Source: Ornithinibacillus caprae
GTDB taxonomy: Bacteria > Bacillota > Bacilli > Bacillales > Amphibacillaceae
NCBI RefSeq assembly: GCF_009728145.1
Contig: NZ_WOCA01000002.1
Location: forward strand, 1-64,000
Length of the DNA stretch: 64,000 nucleotides
Direction of reading: 5' to 3'
This document shows, one piece after another, positions 32,684 through 41,642 of the stretch (the stretch's first letter is position 1; each line of letters opens with the position of its first letter). Below the pieces are notes generated by a model. It had not been told where the DNA came from. It searched no databases and saw only the letters and a program-made list of their open reading frames with translations. Both the position numbers and the translations under genes were made by a program.

Positions 32684-34753
32684 ATGACAGAAGGAATAGA
32701 GAAGCAATTATTAGATGCTAGTGATTTACAAGAACTTTTACAAAAAAGAAATGAACTAGAGGAATTATTAGCCCAAGAGGAAGAACAAAGCATCTTTTTA
32801 GCTGAAGAAATAAAGAAGGTAGAACACCAATTACATAGTGTAAAGAATAGGTATAAACGTGAAGCAGCTTTAAGAAGTAAAAATAAAAAAGAACTTGATA
32901 AAATCAATAAAAGTCGTTCTTGGAAGTTAAGTTTACCAGTACGGAAACTTGGTGAGGTAGTAAAAAAATCTAAGGAAAATGACTCGGAAGAACAATTTAA
33001 TACAGCTGTTAAAGATATTGTAGTTCAGTCAGAAAATGAAAAATATAATGCTAGAGCTTTAGATAGAAAATTATGGGGTGGTTACTCTAATTATGCTTTG
33101 GAGGAACTTCTTGAATTAAAAAACTCAGAAAATGCCCCAATGAATGAACGTATGAGAGCAACAAGAAGTCTATCTCGTTGGTATTATGATCATCAGGAAT
33201 ACGAAAAAGCATATGAAGAACTTGAATATATTAATGAAGTAAAACCAATAAATAACCCTAATCCTGATCGTGTTATAACTGAGATTAAAGTGATGAAGAA
33301 GTTAGGTGAAATAAAGGCAGCTAGAAGAAAAGTATGGGAAGTAATTAACTCTAGAGGTCTTCAAACGAATTTATGCTTAAGTATGGCACATCTCGCTGAG
33401 GAAGAGCTAGAAAGACTAAATTGGTATAATTTAGTTTATGATAAAAATGGCTATAACCAAATTAGAAAAATTGATGAACAAAAACCATTAGATTTAGAAA
33501 ATATCTATACACCTACAACTGCAATAGATAAAGGATTAAATAAATTTAAAGTATCGGTGATTATCCCTGCCTATAATGCTGCAGATTTAATTCATATTGC
33601 ATTGGATAGTTTATTAAAACAAACCATACAAAATATAGAAATAATAGTAGTAGATGATTGTAGCCCGGATAACACTGCAGAGGTAGTTTCAAAGTACGCT
33701 GAGCAAGATGAGAGAGTTAAACTTATAAAAAAAGAAAATAATGAAGGTGCATACGCAGCAAGGAACACGGGTCTACAGTATGCAACTGGTGACTTTATTA
33801 CAATCCATGATAGTGATGATTGGTCTCATTCTCAAAAAATTGAAATACAGCTAAAAGCATTGATTAAAAACCCATCGGCAGTTGGATCGATTTCTTATTT
33901 AGTACGGGCATCAAAGGATATTTGTCCACTTAATGCTGGTTCATTATTAAGTGTAAAATTTTTAATGATGAATTCCTCATCGTTACTAGTTCGACGAAGT
34001 GTCATAGACAACCTTGGTGGTTGGGACAGCGTTAGAGTTGCTGGAGATACCGAGTTTTTATGGAGAATCGAGAAGATTTATGGTGATGAAAGTATTATTC
34101 GAGTCGAACCTACTATTCCGCTGTCCATTGCTCTATCAAATGAGAATTCATTGACAGGAACAAGCACCACACATGTAAAAACGATTCATTTCGGTTTGAG
34201 AAGAACGTATCGAGAATCCTTCCAATGGTGGCATGAACAGGCAGAGTCTGCAAAAGATTTATATATGGATCCAACTCAGGTCAATAGACATTTTCCATGT
34301 CCAGTTCCAAACATGCTCAAAAGACCAGAAGTAAGAGAATATGACATCGTTGTTATTGCAGACTTTTCGAGTGAATCTGATCAAGAATTGTTAGATGAAA
34401 TGCTTAAGAAGTTTACTAATAACTATGAAAAAGTAGCATTGTTCCATTGGCCAGATTATAATGGAAATCCTTCAAGGACAATAGCAAATAATATTTATTA
34501 CTTAGCTAGTAAACATCAGATTGATTTATTAGTTCCTAATGAAGAGATAAGCACGGAGAAAATGATATTCCTAACTCCAAGAATTTTGGATTATAAGTTA
34601 GATAGTGCTCCAAAAATCAAATATGGAAAAACATATGCAGCTGATGAGGATAAATCAAGTGAAACCAGAATGAACAGAGAGAAAAATCTAATTAAGACAA
34701 TGAATGTAAAAGATATAGAATGGTGTACAACAGAAGAACTTAAAAATATATAA
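32684..34753 (+). CDS. Long GT2 glycosyltransferase with N-terminal coiled coil
   Basis: 689 aa. ATG 32684 follows GGAGGTG. Order: coiled coil (1-75), SRSWKLSLPVR (~78-88), TPR-like helical segment (~120-260), GT2 domain from ~290 (VSVIIPAYNAADLIHIA, VDDCSPDNTA, HDSDDWSHSQKIEIQ) and a C-terminal domain (~530-689; FPCPVPNM, YDIVVIADF) shared with the protein at 24368. No signal or membrane span. With the preceding coiled-coil protein and the downstream ABC exporter it probably assembles a polymer at the cytoplasmic face. Confidence 0.8.
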   Translation: MTEGIEKQLLDASDLQELLQKRNELEELLAQEEEQSIFLAEEIKKVEHQLHSVKNRYKREAALRSKNKKELDKINKSRSWKLSLPVRKLGEVVKKSKENDSEEQFNTAVKDIVVQSENEKYNARALDRKLWGGYSNYALEELLELKNSENAPMNERMRATRSLSRWYYDHQEYEKAYEELEYINEVKPINNPNPDRVITEIKVMKKLGEIKAARRKVWEVINSRGLQTNLCLSMAHLAEEELERLNWYNLVYDKNGYNQIRKIDEQKPLDLENIYTPTTAIDKGLNKFKVSVIIPAYNAADLIHIALDSLLKQTIQNIEIIVVDDCSPDNTAEVVSKYAEQDERVKLIKKENNEGAYAARNTGLQYATGDFITIHDSDDWSHSQKIEIQLKALIKNPSAVGSISYLVRASKDICPLNAGSLLSVKFLMMNSSSLLVRRSVIDNLGGWDSVRVAGDTEFLWRIEKIYGDESIIRVEPTIPLSIALSNENSLTGTSTTHVKTIHFGLRRTYRESFQWWHEQAESAKDLYMDPTQVNRHFPCPVPNMLKRPEVREYDIVVIADFSSESDQELLDEMLKKFTNNYEKVALFHWPDYNGNPSRTIANNIYYLASKHQIDLLVPNEEISTEKMIFLTPRILDYKLDSAPKIKYGKTYAADEDKSSETRMNREKNLIKTMNVKDIEWCTTEELKNI

Positions 34754-34762
34754 TCATTTAAA

Positions 34763-34797
34763 AAAATCCGTCATAGTCGATTTATATGGCGGATTTT
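34763..34797 (+). terminator. Terminator-like hairpin
   Basis: AAAATCCGTCATA (34763-34775) pairs with TATGGCGGATTTT (34785-34797) with one wobble. Followed by CCTCTCTTTTT. Confidence 0.65.
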
Positions 34798-34853
34798 CCT
34801 CTCTTTTTATAAAATGGAGTCGTTTTATATTTATTTATTAATCATCCCTACTG

Positions 34854-34862
34854 TGATATAAT
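34854..34862 (+). promoter_or_regulatory. Extended -10 promoter before the fused-ATPase exporter
   Basis: TGA-TATAAT (TATAAT 34857-34862) then GCTTTGAGT, nearly the same layout as the element at 21158. Confidence 0.5.
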
Positions 34863-34943
34863 GCTTTGAGTATTAGTATTATATGCAAATTAATTGATCA
34901 ATTTATATATTAATGACAGAAATAGGCGGTGTGAGTTTCACTT

Positions 34944-35720
34944 ATGAAGAGTTATATACAAGAAATACTAATGAGAAAAGACTTATTAATATATTTAGTT
35001 AAATCAGGACTAAAAGCTGAGCATCGCAATAGTTATCTAGGTTATTTTTGGTGGCTCTTAGATCCACTGCTTAATGTTTTAGTATACTACTTCCTAGTAG
35101 TAATAGTATTAGAAAGAGGCGATGCAAATTATCCATTATTCCTAGTTATTGGACTAGTTGTATGGCGGTGGATCAGTTCTAGTATTAATGCCTCTGCAAA
35201 GTCGATTTTACGTTATAGTTCTATAATAAATCAGGTATACTTACCAAAAGCAATTTTTCCAATGTCATTTGTTTTGTCTCAATTGTTCAATTTTCTTTTT
35301 GGACTAATAGTAGTTGGAGTATTTCTTCTGTTATTTGGTGTTATGCCAGGGTGGGAATTAATATTTTTACCTTTATTAATTTTGATTACTATAATATTCC
35401 TATTTGCGGTAGGGCTTTTGCTAGGATATATCAATATTTTTGTGCGTGATATAGATAATTTATTAACATATGTCATTCGAATACTTTTCTATGCATCTCC
35501 AATTATTTGGGAAGGTGGGAGGTTACCAGCTGAATATAGTTGGGCAATTGATTATAATCCAATAGCAATAATTGTAGAGTCTTATCGTGCTATTTTAATG
35601 TACAATACAACTCCAAACTTTGTTGGGTTAGGAGTTATTCTATTAATTTCTATTGTCATAAGTGTGATTATGATTAACCATTACAGTAAAAATGAGCACA
35701 AGATAATTAAAGCTCTTTAA
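34944..35720 (+). CDS. ABC-2 type polysaccharide exporter permease (TagG-like)
   Basis: 258 aa with about six membrane spans. The N-terminal RKDLLIYLVKSGLKAEHRNSYLGYFWWLLDPLLNVLVYY is the usual amphipathic and first-TM region of TagG/RfbA permeases (YLGxxWxxLxPL). RDIDNLLTYVIRILFYASPIIW is the conserved C-terminal loop and span. It exports an undecaprenyl-PP-linked polymer with the ATPase encoded 21 bases downstream. A second, separate TagG is at 52568. Confidence 0.88.
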   Translation: MKSYIQEILMRKDLLIYLVKSGLKAEHRNSYLGYFWWLLDPLLNVLVYYFLVVIVLERGDANYPLFLVIGLVVWRWISSSINASAKSILRYSSIINQVYLPKAIFPMSFVLSQLFNFLFGLIVVGVFLLLFGVMPGWELIFLPLLILITIIFLFAVGLLLGYINIFVRDIDNLLTYVIRILFYASPIIWEGGRLPAEYSWAIDYNPIAIIVESYRAILMYNTTPNFVGLGVILLISIVISVIMINHYSKNEHKIIKAL

Positions 35721-35741
35721 TAGAAAGTGGATGATCTAATA

Positions 35742-37220
35742 ATGAATAACAAAAGGCAAATAATCCGTTCTAATAAAGTGGGAGTAGCCTTCTATTCAGG
35801 TAATAAAGATGATATAAAATCAAAGGCTTTACGTTTATTCACAAATAAAGAAAAAAATAAAAAGCAAAAAAAAGTATGGGCTTTAGAGGATATAAATTTT
35901 GCAGGATATGAAGGTGAAATTCTAGGTATCATTGGCTCTAATGGAGCTGGTAAAACTACTTTGAGTAAAGTCATCTCACGAATTCTTCAAGAAGATCGAG
36001 GAGAAATGAAAGTAGATGGAAAAGTAACTGCGCTATTTTCATTTGGAATGGGATTTAAACAAGAACTTACAGGTCGGGAAAATGTATATCTTAACGGGAT
36101 GATGCTTGGAATCGAAAAAGAAAAGATTACCGAGTACATTGATGACATTCATGAGTTCTCTGATTTAGGAGATTTTTTGGATCAGCCAATGAAGTACTAT
36201 TCTAGTGGAATGAAAGCAAGACTAGGTTTTAGTGTTGCTTCCCACCTACAGCCTGAGATTTTAATTTTGGATGAAGCGCTAAACACAGGTGATGCTAATT
36301 TTAGTAAAAAAGCTGCTGAGAAGATGAAAGAACTAGTCAAACAGGCAAAGATGGTAGTTATTGTTACGCATAGTTTAGGATATGCCAAGCGGCACTGTAC
36401 GAGATTAATATGGTTAGATGGAGGTGCGGTAAGAGAAGATGGAAATCCTGAAGAAGTAGTTAGCAACTATCAGGCCAGTCTACCTGCTGCAAAGCCAAAG
36501 AAACGTCGAATTCTAGAGTTAGAAAAAACAGAAAGTCAAATTCGTGGTAATGCTATAATAAAAGCGAATAATGTTGGAGTTTCTTTTAACTTAAAAGGTG
36601 GAGAATTTTGGGCACTTCGAAACTTAAATTTTGAAGTGAAAGAAGGAGAAGTTCTTGGTATTATCGGACATAATGGTGCTGGAAAGAGTACATTGTGTAA
36701 GTTGTTAACTAGGATTTTTAAACCTGATGAAGGAGACATTGAAATATTAGGTCAAACATCTGCGTTGTTAGGTTATGGAACAGGCTTTAATCAGCAGTTA
36801 ACTGGTAGAGATAATATTTATTTAAATGCCATGTTACTTGGTATTCCCAAGGAGCGTGTCGATGAGAAGTATGAAGAAATAATAGACTTTTCAGGAATAA
36901 GAAATGCAATTGATAAACCAGTTAAGCAGTATTCTAGTGGTATGAAATCAAGATTAGGTTTTAGCATTGCTGCAATACTAAAACCAGATATTTTTATTAT
37001 AGATGAAGCATTGTCAACTGGAGATATAAGCTTTCAACAAAAAGCTAGTGAGAGAATTCAAGAAATTATTGAAAGTGCTAAGGCAGTAATTATTGTTTCA
37101 CATAATATGAGTTTTGTTGAAAAAGTATGTACAAGAGCAATTTGGATGAGTAAAGGTGAAATCATCTTTGATGGTGATCCAGAAGTAGCTGTTGCGAAGT
37201 ATAAAGAATCAACTATTTAA
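35742..37220 (+). CDS. Polysaccharide-export ABC ATPase with two fused nucleotide-binding domains
   Basis: 492 aa from ATG 35742; GTG 35727 is an in-frame alternative. Both halves are complete TagH-type NBDs. NBD1: Walker A GSNGAGKTT (65-73), signature YSSGMKARLGFS, Walker B ILILDEALNTGD. NBD2: Walker A GHNGAGKST (~309-317), signature YSSGMKSRLGFS, Walker B IFIIDEALSTGD. The usual TagH has one NBD and acts as a homodimer. The TagH at 53458 is 271 aa with one. No extended carbohydrate-binding C-terminus is present, so this is a true tandem duplication. Confidence 0.9.
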   Translation: MNNKRQIIRSNKVGVAFYSGNKDDIKSKALRLFTNKEKNKKQKKVWALEDINFAGYEGEILGIIGSNGAGKTTLSKVISRILQEDRGEMKVDGKVTALFSFGMGFKQELTGRENVYLNGMMLGIEKEKITEYIDDIHEFSDLGDFLDQPMKYYSSGMKARLGFSVASHLQPEILILDEALNTGDANFSKKAAEKMKELVKQAKMVVIVTHSLGYAKRHCTRLIWLDGGAVREDGNPEEVVSNYQASLPAAKPKKRRILELEKTESQIRGNAIIKANNVGVSFNLKGGEFWALRNLNFEVKEGEVLGIIGHNGAGKSTLCKLLTRIFKPDEGDIEILGQTSALLGYGTGFNQQLTGRDNIYLNAMLLGIPKERVDEKYEEIIDFSGIRNAIDKPVKQYSSGMKSRLGFSIAAILKPDIFIIDEALSTGDISFQQKASERIQEIIESAKAVIIVSHNMSFVEKVCTRAIWMSKGEIIFDGDPEVAVAKYKESTI

Positions 37221-37242
37221 AATCAGAGTAGGTGTAGTTAAT

Positions 37243-38076
37243 ATGCTTAATAATTATCAACGGTATACGGTTGATTATAATCAATTAGAAGGTTTTTCTT
37301 TACCAGTGGATGACTCTCCATTAGTATTAGTAGTTATAAAGGGACAAGTAAAATTTGAGTTTTTAATTAGGTTAAATCAAGAGAGTGAGAAAGCTATTGT
37401 GTTCGGATCAGGAGCTTATGATGCAACATCCGAATTAGAACCACCTATTTTTCAAAGGCATAAGTGGATGAAGCATTTTGACGAGAATTTAATCTATTAC
37501 AATGATCCTACTCTATACCTTGGTCAAATAAATCTAGGTTGGGGTTTTGGATGTCAAGAGAGACATTATCTAAAAGAAATAGCGTTAATTTTAGAAGTAC
37601 TTCTTAATAAAGCAAAACTTAAGAGAGAGAATACTCTTTTCTACGGGAGTTCAGCAGGAGGATTTATGTCTTTAATGCTGGCAGGATTTATAAAAGAAAC
37701 AGTAGCTTTAGTAAATAATCCCCAAACTATAGTCTGGAATTATTATGATAGACATGTGAATGCCATGTTTAACAGAGCACACCCTAACCTTTCTAGAGAA
37801 GAGATTATTGAAATTTATTCTAATAGGCTTAACGTTCTATCTTTTTATGAAAATATCAATTACGTTCCAAAGATTATATATCTTCAAAACCTAGCAAGTG
37901 AGAGGGATTTAACACACCACTTAACCCCTTTTATTCTTGGATTAGGTCAAATGCATTTAGAAGATTTTTTTGATAGAATAAAAGTTGAATTATACTATGA
38001 TAAAGATCTAGGACATAGTCCTTTACGTTTAAAAGAATCTGTAGATTATATAAAGAAAACAATTGATAAGATGTAA
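37243..38076 (+). CDS. Serine-hydrolase-like protein (GSSAGG nucleophile elbow, Asp2-like)
   Basis: 277 aa. ATG 37243 follows TAGGTG. The frame starts upstream inside the ATPase gene but has no ribosome binding site there. Core motif FYGSSAGGFMSLMLAG (~143-158) is an alpha/beta-hydrolase nucleophile elbow. A possible acid (YDKDLGHSP) and the His in GHSP lie near the C-terminus. No signal peptide. Similar hydrolase-like proteins (Asp2 and relatives) accompany surface glycosylation and export and can be acetyltransferases. Function here is not established. Confidence 0.65.
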   Translation: MLNNYQRYTVDYNQLEGFSLPVDDSPLVLVVIKGQVKFEFLIRLNQESEKAIVFGSGAYDATSELEPPIFQRHKWMKHFDENLIYYNDPTLYLGQINLGWGFGCQERHYLKEIALILEVLLNKAKLKRENTLFYGSSAGGFMSLMLAGFIKETVALVNNPQTIVWNYYDRHVNAMFNRAHPNLSREEIIEIYSNRLNVLSFYENINYVPKIIYLQNLASERDLTHHLTPFILGLGQMHLEDFFDRIKVELYYDKDLGHSPLRLKESVDYIKKTIDKM

Positions 38077-38398
38077 TATAAAATTCTTATTAGGGAGACA
38101 ACTTATTTCATTAATATTTAGTTCTCTCCCCACCTTAATATTAACATAGTCTCTCGGAAGTTAATTTCCTGTATTAGCTCTAGTCTTTTGACTAGGGCTT
38201 CTGTATTTGGTTCTACTTTTTAATACCAACACTAAAATTTTTCGATTTAAGTATTTTGTTTTAGTTAAGCCCCATTTTATTAAAGATGTGTTATAATGCC
38301 CAAGAGTAACATCTAAATTATATATCTATATGTCTAATATATATTATAAAACTATCAAATAAGCAAATGTTTATTTGGAATTTTAAAGGAGATTTTAA
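38077..38398. other. 322-bp intergenic region with hairpin and extended -10
   Basis: AGCTCTAGTC (38176-38185) pairs with GACTAGGGCT (38190-38199), a possible terminator of the exporter operon. TGT-TATAAT (TATAAT 38292-38297) is an extended -10 for the acyltransferase. No gene seen. Confidence 0.5.
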
Positions 38399-40405
38399 AT
38401 GAAACAACAAGATACGCTAATTCAAAAGAAATTCCGTCCAGAGATTGAGGGGGTTCGTGCGGTTGCTGCATTGCTTGTAGCGATTTATCATATCTGGTTT
38501 GGAAAAGTATCCGGTGGAGTTGATGTTTTCTTTATAGTATCTGGGTTTCTTATAACAACTTCAATACTATCCAACTATCAAAGAACTGGTAAAATAGTAT
38601 TTATAACCTATTATTTAAATCTGATGAAAAGGTTAATTCCCCTCGGCTTTTTAGTCTTAGTTCTTATAACAATTGCCAGTTATTTATTTTTACCACAGAT
38701 TGTTTGGTCTGAAACGATTAAACAATTATTTGCTTCTGCACTTTATTATGAGAATTGGCAACTAGCATTTAACTCGGTTGATTACCTTGCACAAAATAAT
38801 GAAGCTAGTCCGGTACAGCATTTCTGGGCAATGTCACTTCAAGGGCAATTCTATTTAATATGGCCCGTTGTTATGTTAATTGCAATTTTCCTTGATAAAT
38901 ATATAATAAAGAAATCTTTTAGAACCTCCGTATTAATGGTACTCATAACTTTATTTACTATTTCTATTATCTACTCAATATACAAAACATCTGCTAATCA
39001 ATCATGGGCGTACTTTGATACATTTGCTCGTGTTTGGGAGTTTACTTTAGGAGGTATCTTGGCCTTAACAATCTTTAAGGTCCATTTAAAGGAAAGTATA
39101 GCAGTAATACTAGGGTGGCTTGGATTGGTTATAATTATTAGTACGGGTTTATTGCTTCCTGTTTCAACTGTATTTCCAGGGTATGCCGCTTTATATCCGA
39201 TTACTGGAGTTATTTTAATTATGATTTCTGGATCGAACGGTGGGAGATTTGGAGTACACAATATTCTAGCGTCTAAACCACTTACTAGCTTAGGTGGTAT
39301 TTCCTATGGTATTTATTTATTCCATTGGCCAATATTAGTCTTTTACTATGAGATTTCGGAAAAGGCAGAAGTCTCCTTCCTGCATGGATTATTAATTATT
39401 GCTGTGTCAATACTGTTATCTTATATTGTTACTAGTTTAATAGAAAAGCCTATAAGATCTGTAAGCGTTCAGTCAAATCGACCGAAAGTTATTGCGATTA
39501 TATTTGCTTTTATGATTCCGATGTTAACAGTCAATTCACTCTGGCAATTAGAAGTAAAAAGTTCAGAAGTAGAACTAACAAATATAGTGTTTGATTTGGA
39601 ATATCCCGGTGCCATGGTGTTTTCTCAAATTGATGATACTCAGATGGATGAGGGGGTTGAAGTTAGACCTAATCCATTACAGTCTAGACAAGATAAACCC
39701 GTTTCCTATCCTGATGGATGCCATCAGGTTCAAGGTGAATCCGAAGTAATTAAGTGTGAGTATGGGGTGATGGATGATCCTGAATATGTTATAGCGATTG
39801 TTGGAGGTTCACATTCTGCGCAATGGTTACCAACGTTACAAACAATTTCAGAGACTGAAAGTATTAAAATAATTAACATGACTAAATCCGCATGTAGATT
39901 TACTACGTCAGAGGATGACATTGAAGAAGACTGTCAAAATTGGAATAAAAAAGTAATCCCAGAACTAGTCGAATTAAATCCAGATTTAGTTTTTGCCACT
40001 GCGGATATTGGTTCTACTCAAACCATACCTAATGGTTATGTGGAACAATGGAAAAAATTAGAGGAACACAATATTTCCGTATTTGCAATACGTGATAATG
40101 CTTGGTTAAACTTTGACCCAGCAGTGTGTGCAGAAGAGAATTACTCAAATTATTTGGAGTGTTCTGTTGATCAGGAAGATGTGCTGCCAAAAGTTGGAGC
40201 ATGGGACAAATTAGATAATAAACCCAGTAATGTATTTTATTATGACCTATCGGAGTATTTCTGTGAAGACGGGCGATGTGATATTGTTGTAGGTAATATA
40301 CTAGTGTATCGTGACAGTCATCACATTACAGCAACATATGCTCGTTCATTAGCACCAGTTTTAAAACCATATATTATGAATGCATTAAAAGAAATAGATA
40401 AATGA
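38399..40405 (+). CDS. Membrane acyltransferase 3 fused to SGNH domain (OafA/YrhL-like), copy 1
   Basis: 668 aa. The N-terminal acyltransferase-3 domain (RPEIEGVRAVAALLVAIYHIW with the catalytic-type His, SGGVDVFFIVSGFLI) has about ten membrane spans to residue ~380. The C-terminal extracytoplasmic SGNH domain has GGSHSAQW (Ser in block I) and RDSHHITATYA (Asp/His block V). Such proteins O-acetylate surface polysaccharides. AAAGGAG precedes ATG 38399. Paralogue at 45729 with the same length. Confidence 0.9.
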   Translation: MKQQDTLIQKKFRPEIEGVRAVAALLVAIYHIWFGKVSGGVDVFFIVSGFLITTSILSNYQRTGKIVFITYYLNLMKRLIPLGFLVLVLITIASYLFLPQIVWSETIKQLFASALYYENWQLAFNSVDYLAQNNEASPVQHFWAMSLQGQFYLIWPVVMLIAIFLDKYIIKKSFRTSVLMVLITLFTISIIYSIYKTSANQSWAYFDTFARVWEFTLGGILALTIFKVHLKESIAVILGWLGLVIIISTGLLLPVSTVFPGYAALYPITGVILIMISGSNGGRFGVHNILASKPLTSLGGISYGIYLFHWPILVFYYEISEKAEVSFLHGLLIIAVSILLSYIVTSLIEKPIRSVSVQSNRPKVIAIIFAFMIPMLTVNSLWQLEVKSSEVELTNIVFDLEYPGAMVFSQIDDTQMDEGVEVRPNPLQSRQDKPVSYPDGCHQVQGESEVIKCEYGVMDDPEYVIAIVGGSHSAQWLPTLQTISETESIKIINMTKSACRFTTSEDDIEEDCQNWNKKVIPELVELNPDLVFATADIGSTQTIPNGYVEQWKKLEEHNISVFAIRDNAWLNFDPAVCAEENYSNYLECSVDQEDVLPKVGAWDKLDNKPSNVFYYDLSEYFCEDGRCDIVVGNILVYRDSHHITATYARSLAPVLKPYIMNALKEIDK

Positions 40406-40414
40406 TTAATAAAA

Positions 40415-40445
40415 GAGTTTGGGACTTATTGTCCAAACTCCTTTA
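40415..40445 (+). terminator. Terminator after acyltransferase copy 1
   Basis: GAGTTTGGGAC (40415-40425) pairs with GTCCAAACTC (40431-40440) with one bulge, then CTTTATT. Confidence 0.75.
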
Positions 40446-40513
40446 TTAAGATTTATTTTTTTATTAAAAGGTGATAAGATGAATAGTGAAAATAGATTAA
40501 AGAGGTGCCAGAT

Positions 40514-41599
40514 ATGTGGAATATAAGTGAGTTAGTAGTGGCATTCATTTTGTCAGTCACCACGGCATTACTTGTTACTCCGTTGATTTCACGATTAGCG
40601 TTTAAATTAAATGCGGTCGATAAACCCGATAATAATCGAAAATCACATAACGGTGAAAAACCGAGTATGGGCGGATTAGCCATCTTTATTGGGGTTGCAG
40701 TTGGTTTTGTTTATTTGCAACCTGGAGACCAGCATATGACGGCAATTATTATTGGTGCCCTGATTATGATCATAACTGGTATGTTGGATGATATTTTCAA
40801 TATTAAACCACTTTACAAATTATTAGGTCAAACTACAGCGGCTACTGTAGTTGTAGCTTCAGGTTTAGTTATTGAAAAATTAACCATTCCGTTTATGGGG
40901 CAAGTATATATAGATAATTTTGGTATTATATTAACTATCTTATGGATCGTTGCAGCATCTAACGCTATTAATCTAATAGATGGATTAGATGGATTAGCGG
41001 CAGGAGTATCTGCAATAGGTTTAGTAAGTATATTAATTATGGGAATCATGGATGCTAGACTTGTAGTAGTAGCCTTAGCAATAATATTAGTAGGTAGCTG
41101 TATTGGATTCTTATTCCATAATTTTTATCCTGCGAAGATCTTTATGGGGGACACAGGGGCCTTATTTTTGGGATATTCCATTGCGATTATTTCAATGCTA
41201 GGTTTATTTAAAAATGTTGCTTTCTTTAGCTTTATTGTCCCTATTATTGTCATTGCAGTCCCTGTTTTTGATACGGTCCTCGCAATTATTAGACGAGCAA
41301 TTAATAAACAAGGAATAGCTACAGCAGACCGTAATCATATTCATTACCAACTAATAAAAATGGGTTACTCACATCGAACTGCAGTATTAATAATATATGG
41401 TTTTAGCGCCTTTTTTGGAAGTATGGCTATTGTATTTAATAGCACAAGATTATTAACATCACTCGTCATTTTTGGTTTTATTATTTTAGGGATACAATTG
41501 ATTGCTGAAATAGCAGGTGTGACTTCTTCTAAGAAACAACCTTTACTAGACAGTATGAGAAAACTAGTAGGAATATCTAAAGTAAATAAATTAAAGTAA
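40514..41599 (+). CDS. tagO: Undecaprenyl-phosphate GlcNAc-1-phosphate transferase (TagO/WecA)
   Basis: 361 aa, about eleven membrane spans. ATG 40514 is six bases after AGAGGTG. DKPDNNRKSHNGEKPSMGG (N-terminal loop), GMLDDIFNIKP (catalytic DD), NAINLIDGLDGLAAG, GDTGALFLGY and RNHIHYQL are signature motifs of the MraY/WecA family. It begins wall teichoic acid and related polymers by loading GlcNAc-1-P on undecaprenyl phosphate. The linked tagA (54329) would act next. Confidence 0.93.
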   Translation: MWNISELVVAFILSVTTALLVTPLISRLAFKLNAVDKPDNNRKSHNGEKPSMGGLAIFIGVAVGFVYLQPGDQHMTAIIIGALIMIITGMLDDIFNIKPLYKLLGQTTAATVVVASGLVIEKLTIPFMGQVYIDNFGIILTILWIVAASNAINLIDGLDGLAAGVSAIGLVSILIMGIMDARLVVVALAIILVGSCIGFLFHNFYPAKIFMGDTGALFLGYSIAIISMLGLFKNVAFFSFIVPIIVIAVPVFDTVLAIIRRAINKQGIATADRNHIHYQLIKMGYSHRTAVLIIYGFSAFFGSMAIVFNSTRLLTSLVIFGFIILGIQLIAEIAGVTSSKKQPLLDSMRKLVGISKVNKLK

Positions 41600-41603
41600 A
41601 AAA

Positions 41604-41641
41604 ACTGCTAATCTCTTATTTGAAGATTAGCAGTTTTTTTA
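41604..41641. terminator. Bidirectional terminator tagO / LCP
   Basis: ACTGCTAATCT (41604-41614) pairs with AGATTAGCAGT (41624-41634), flanked by A- and T-runs. Confidence 0.9.
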
Positions 41642-41642
41642 A

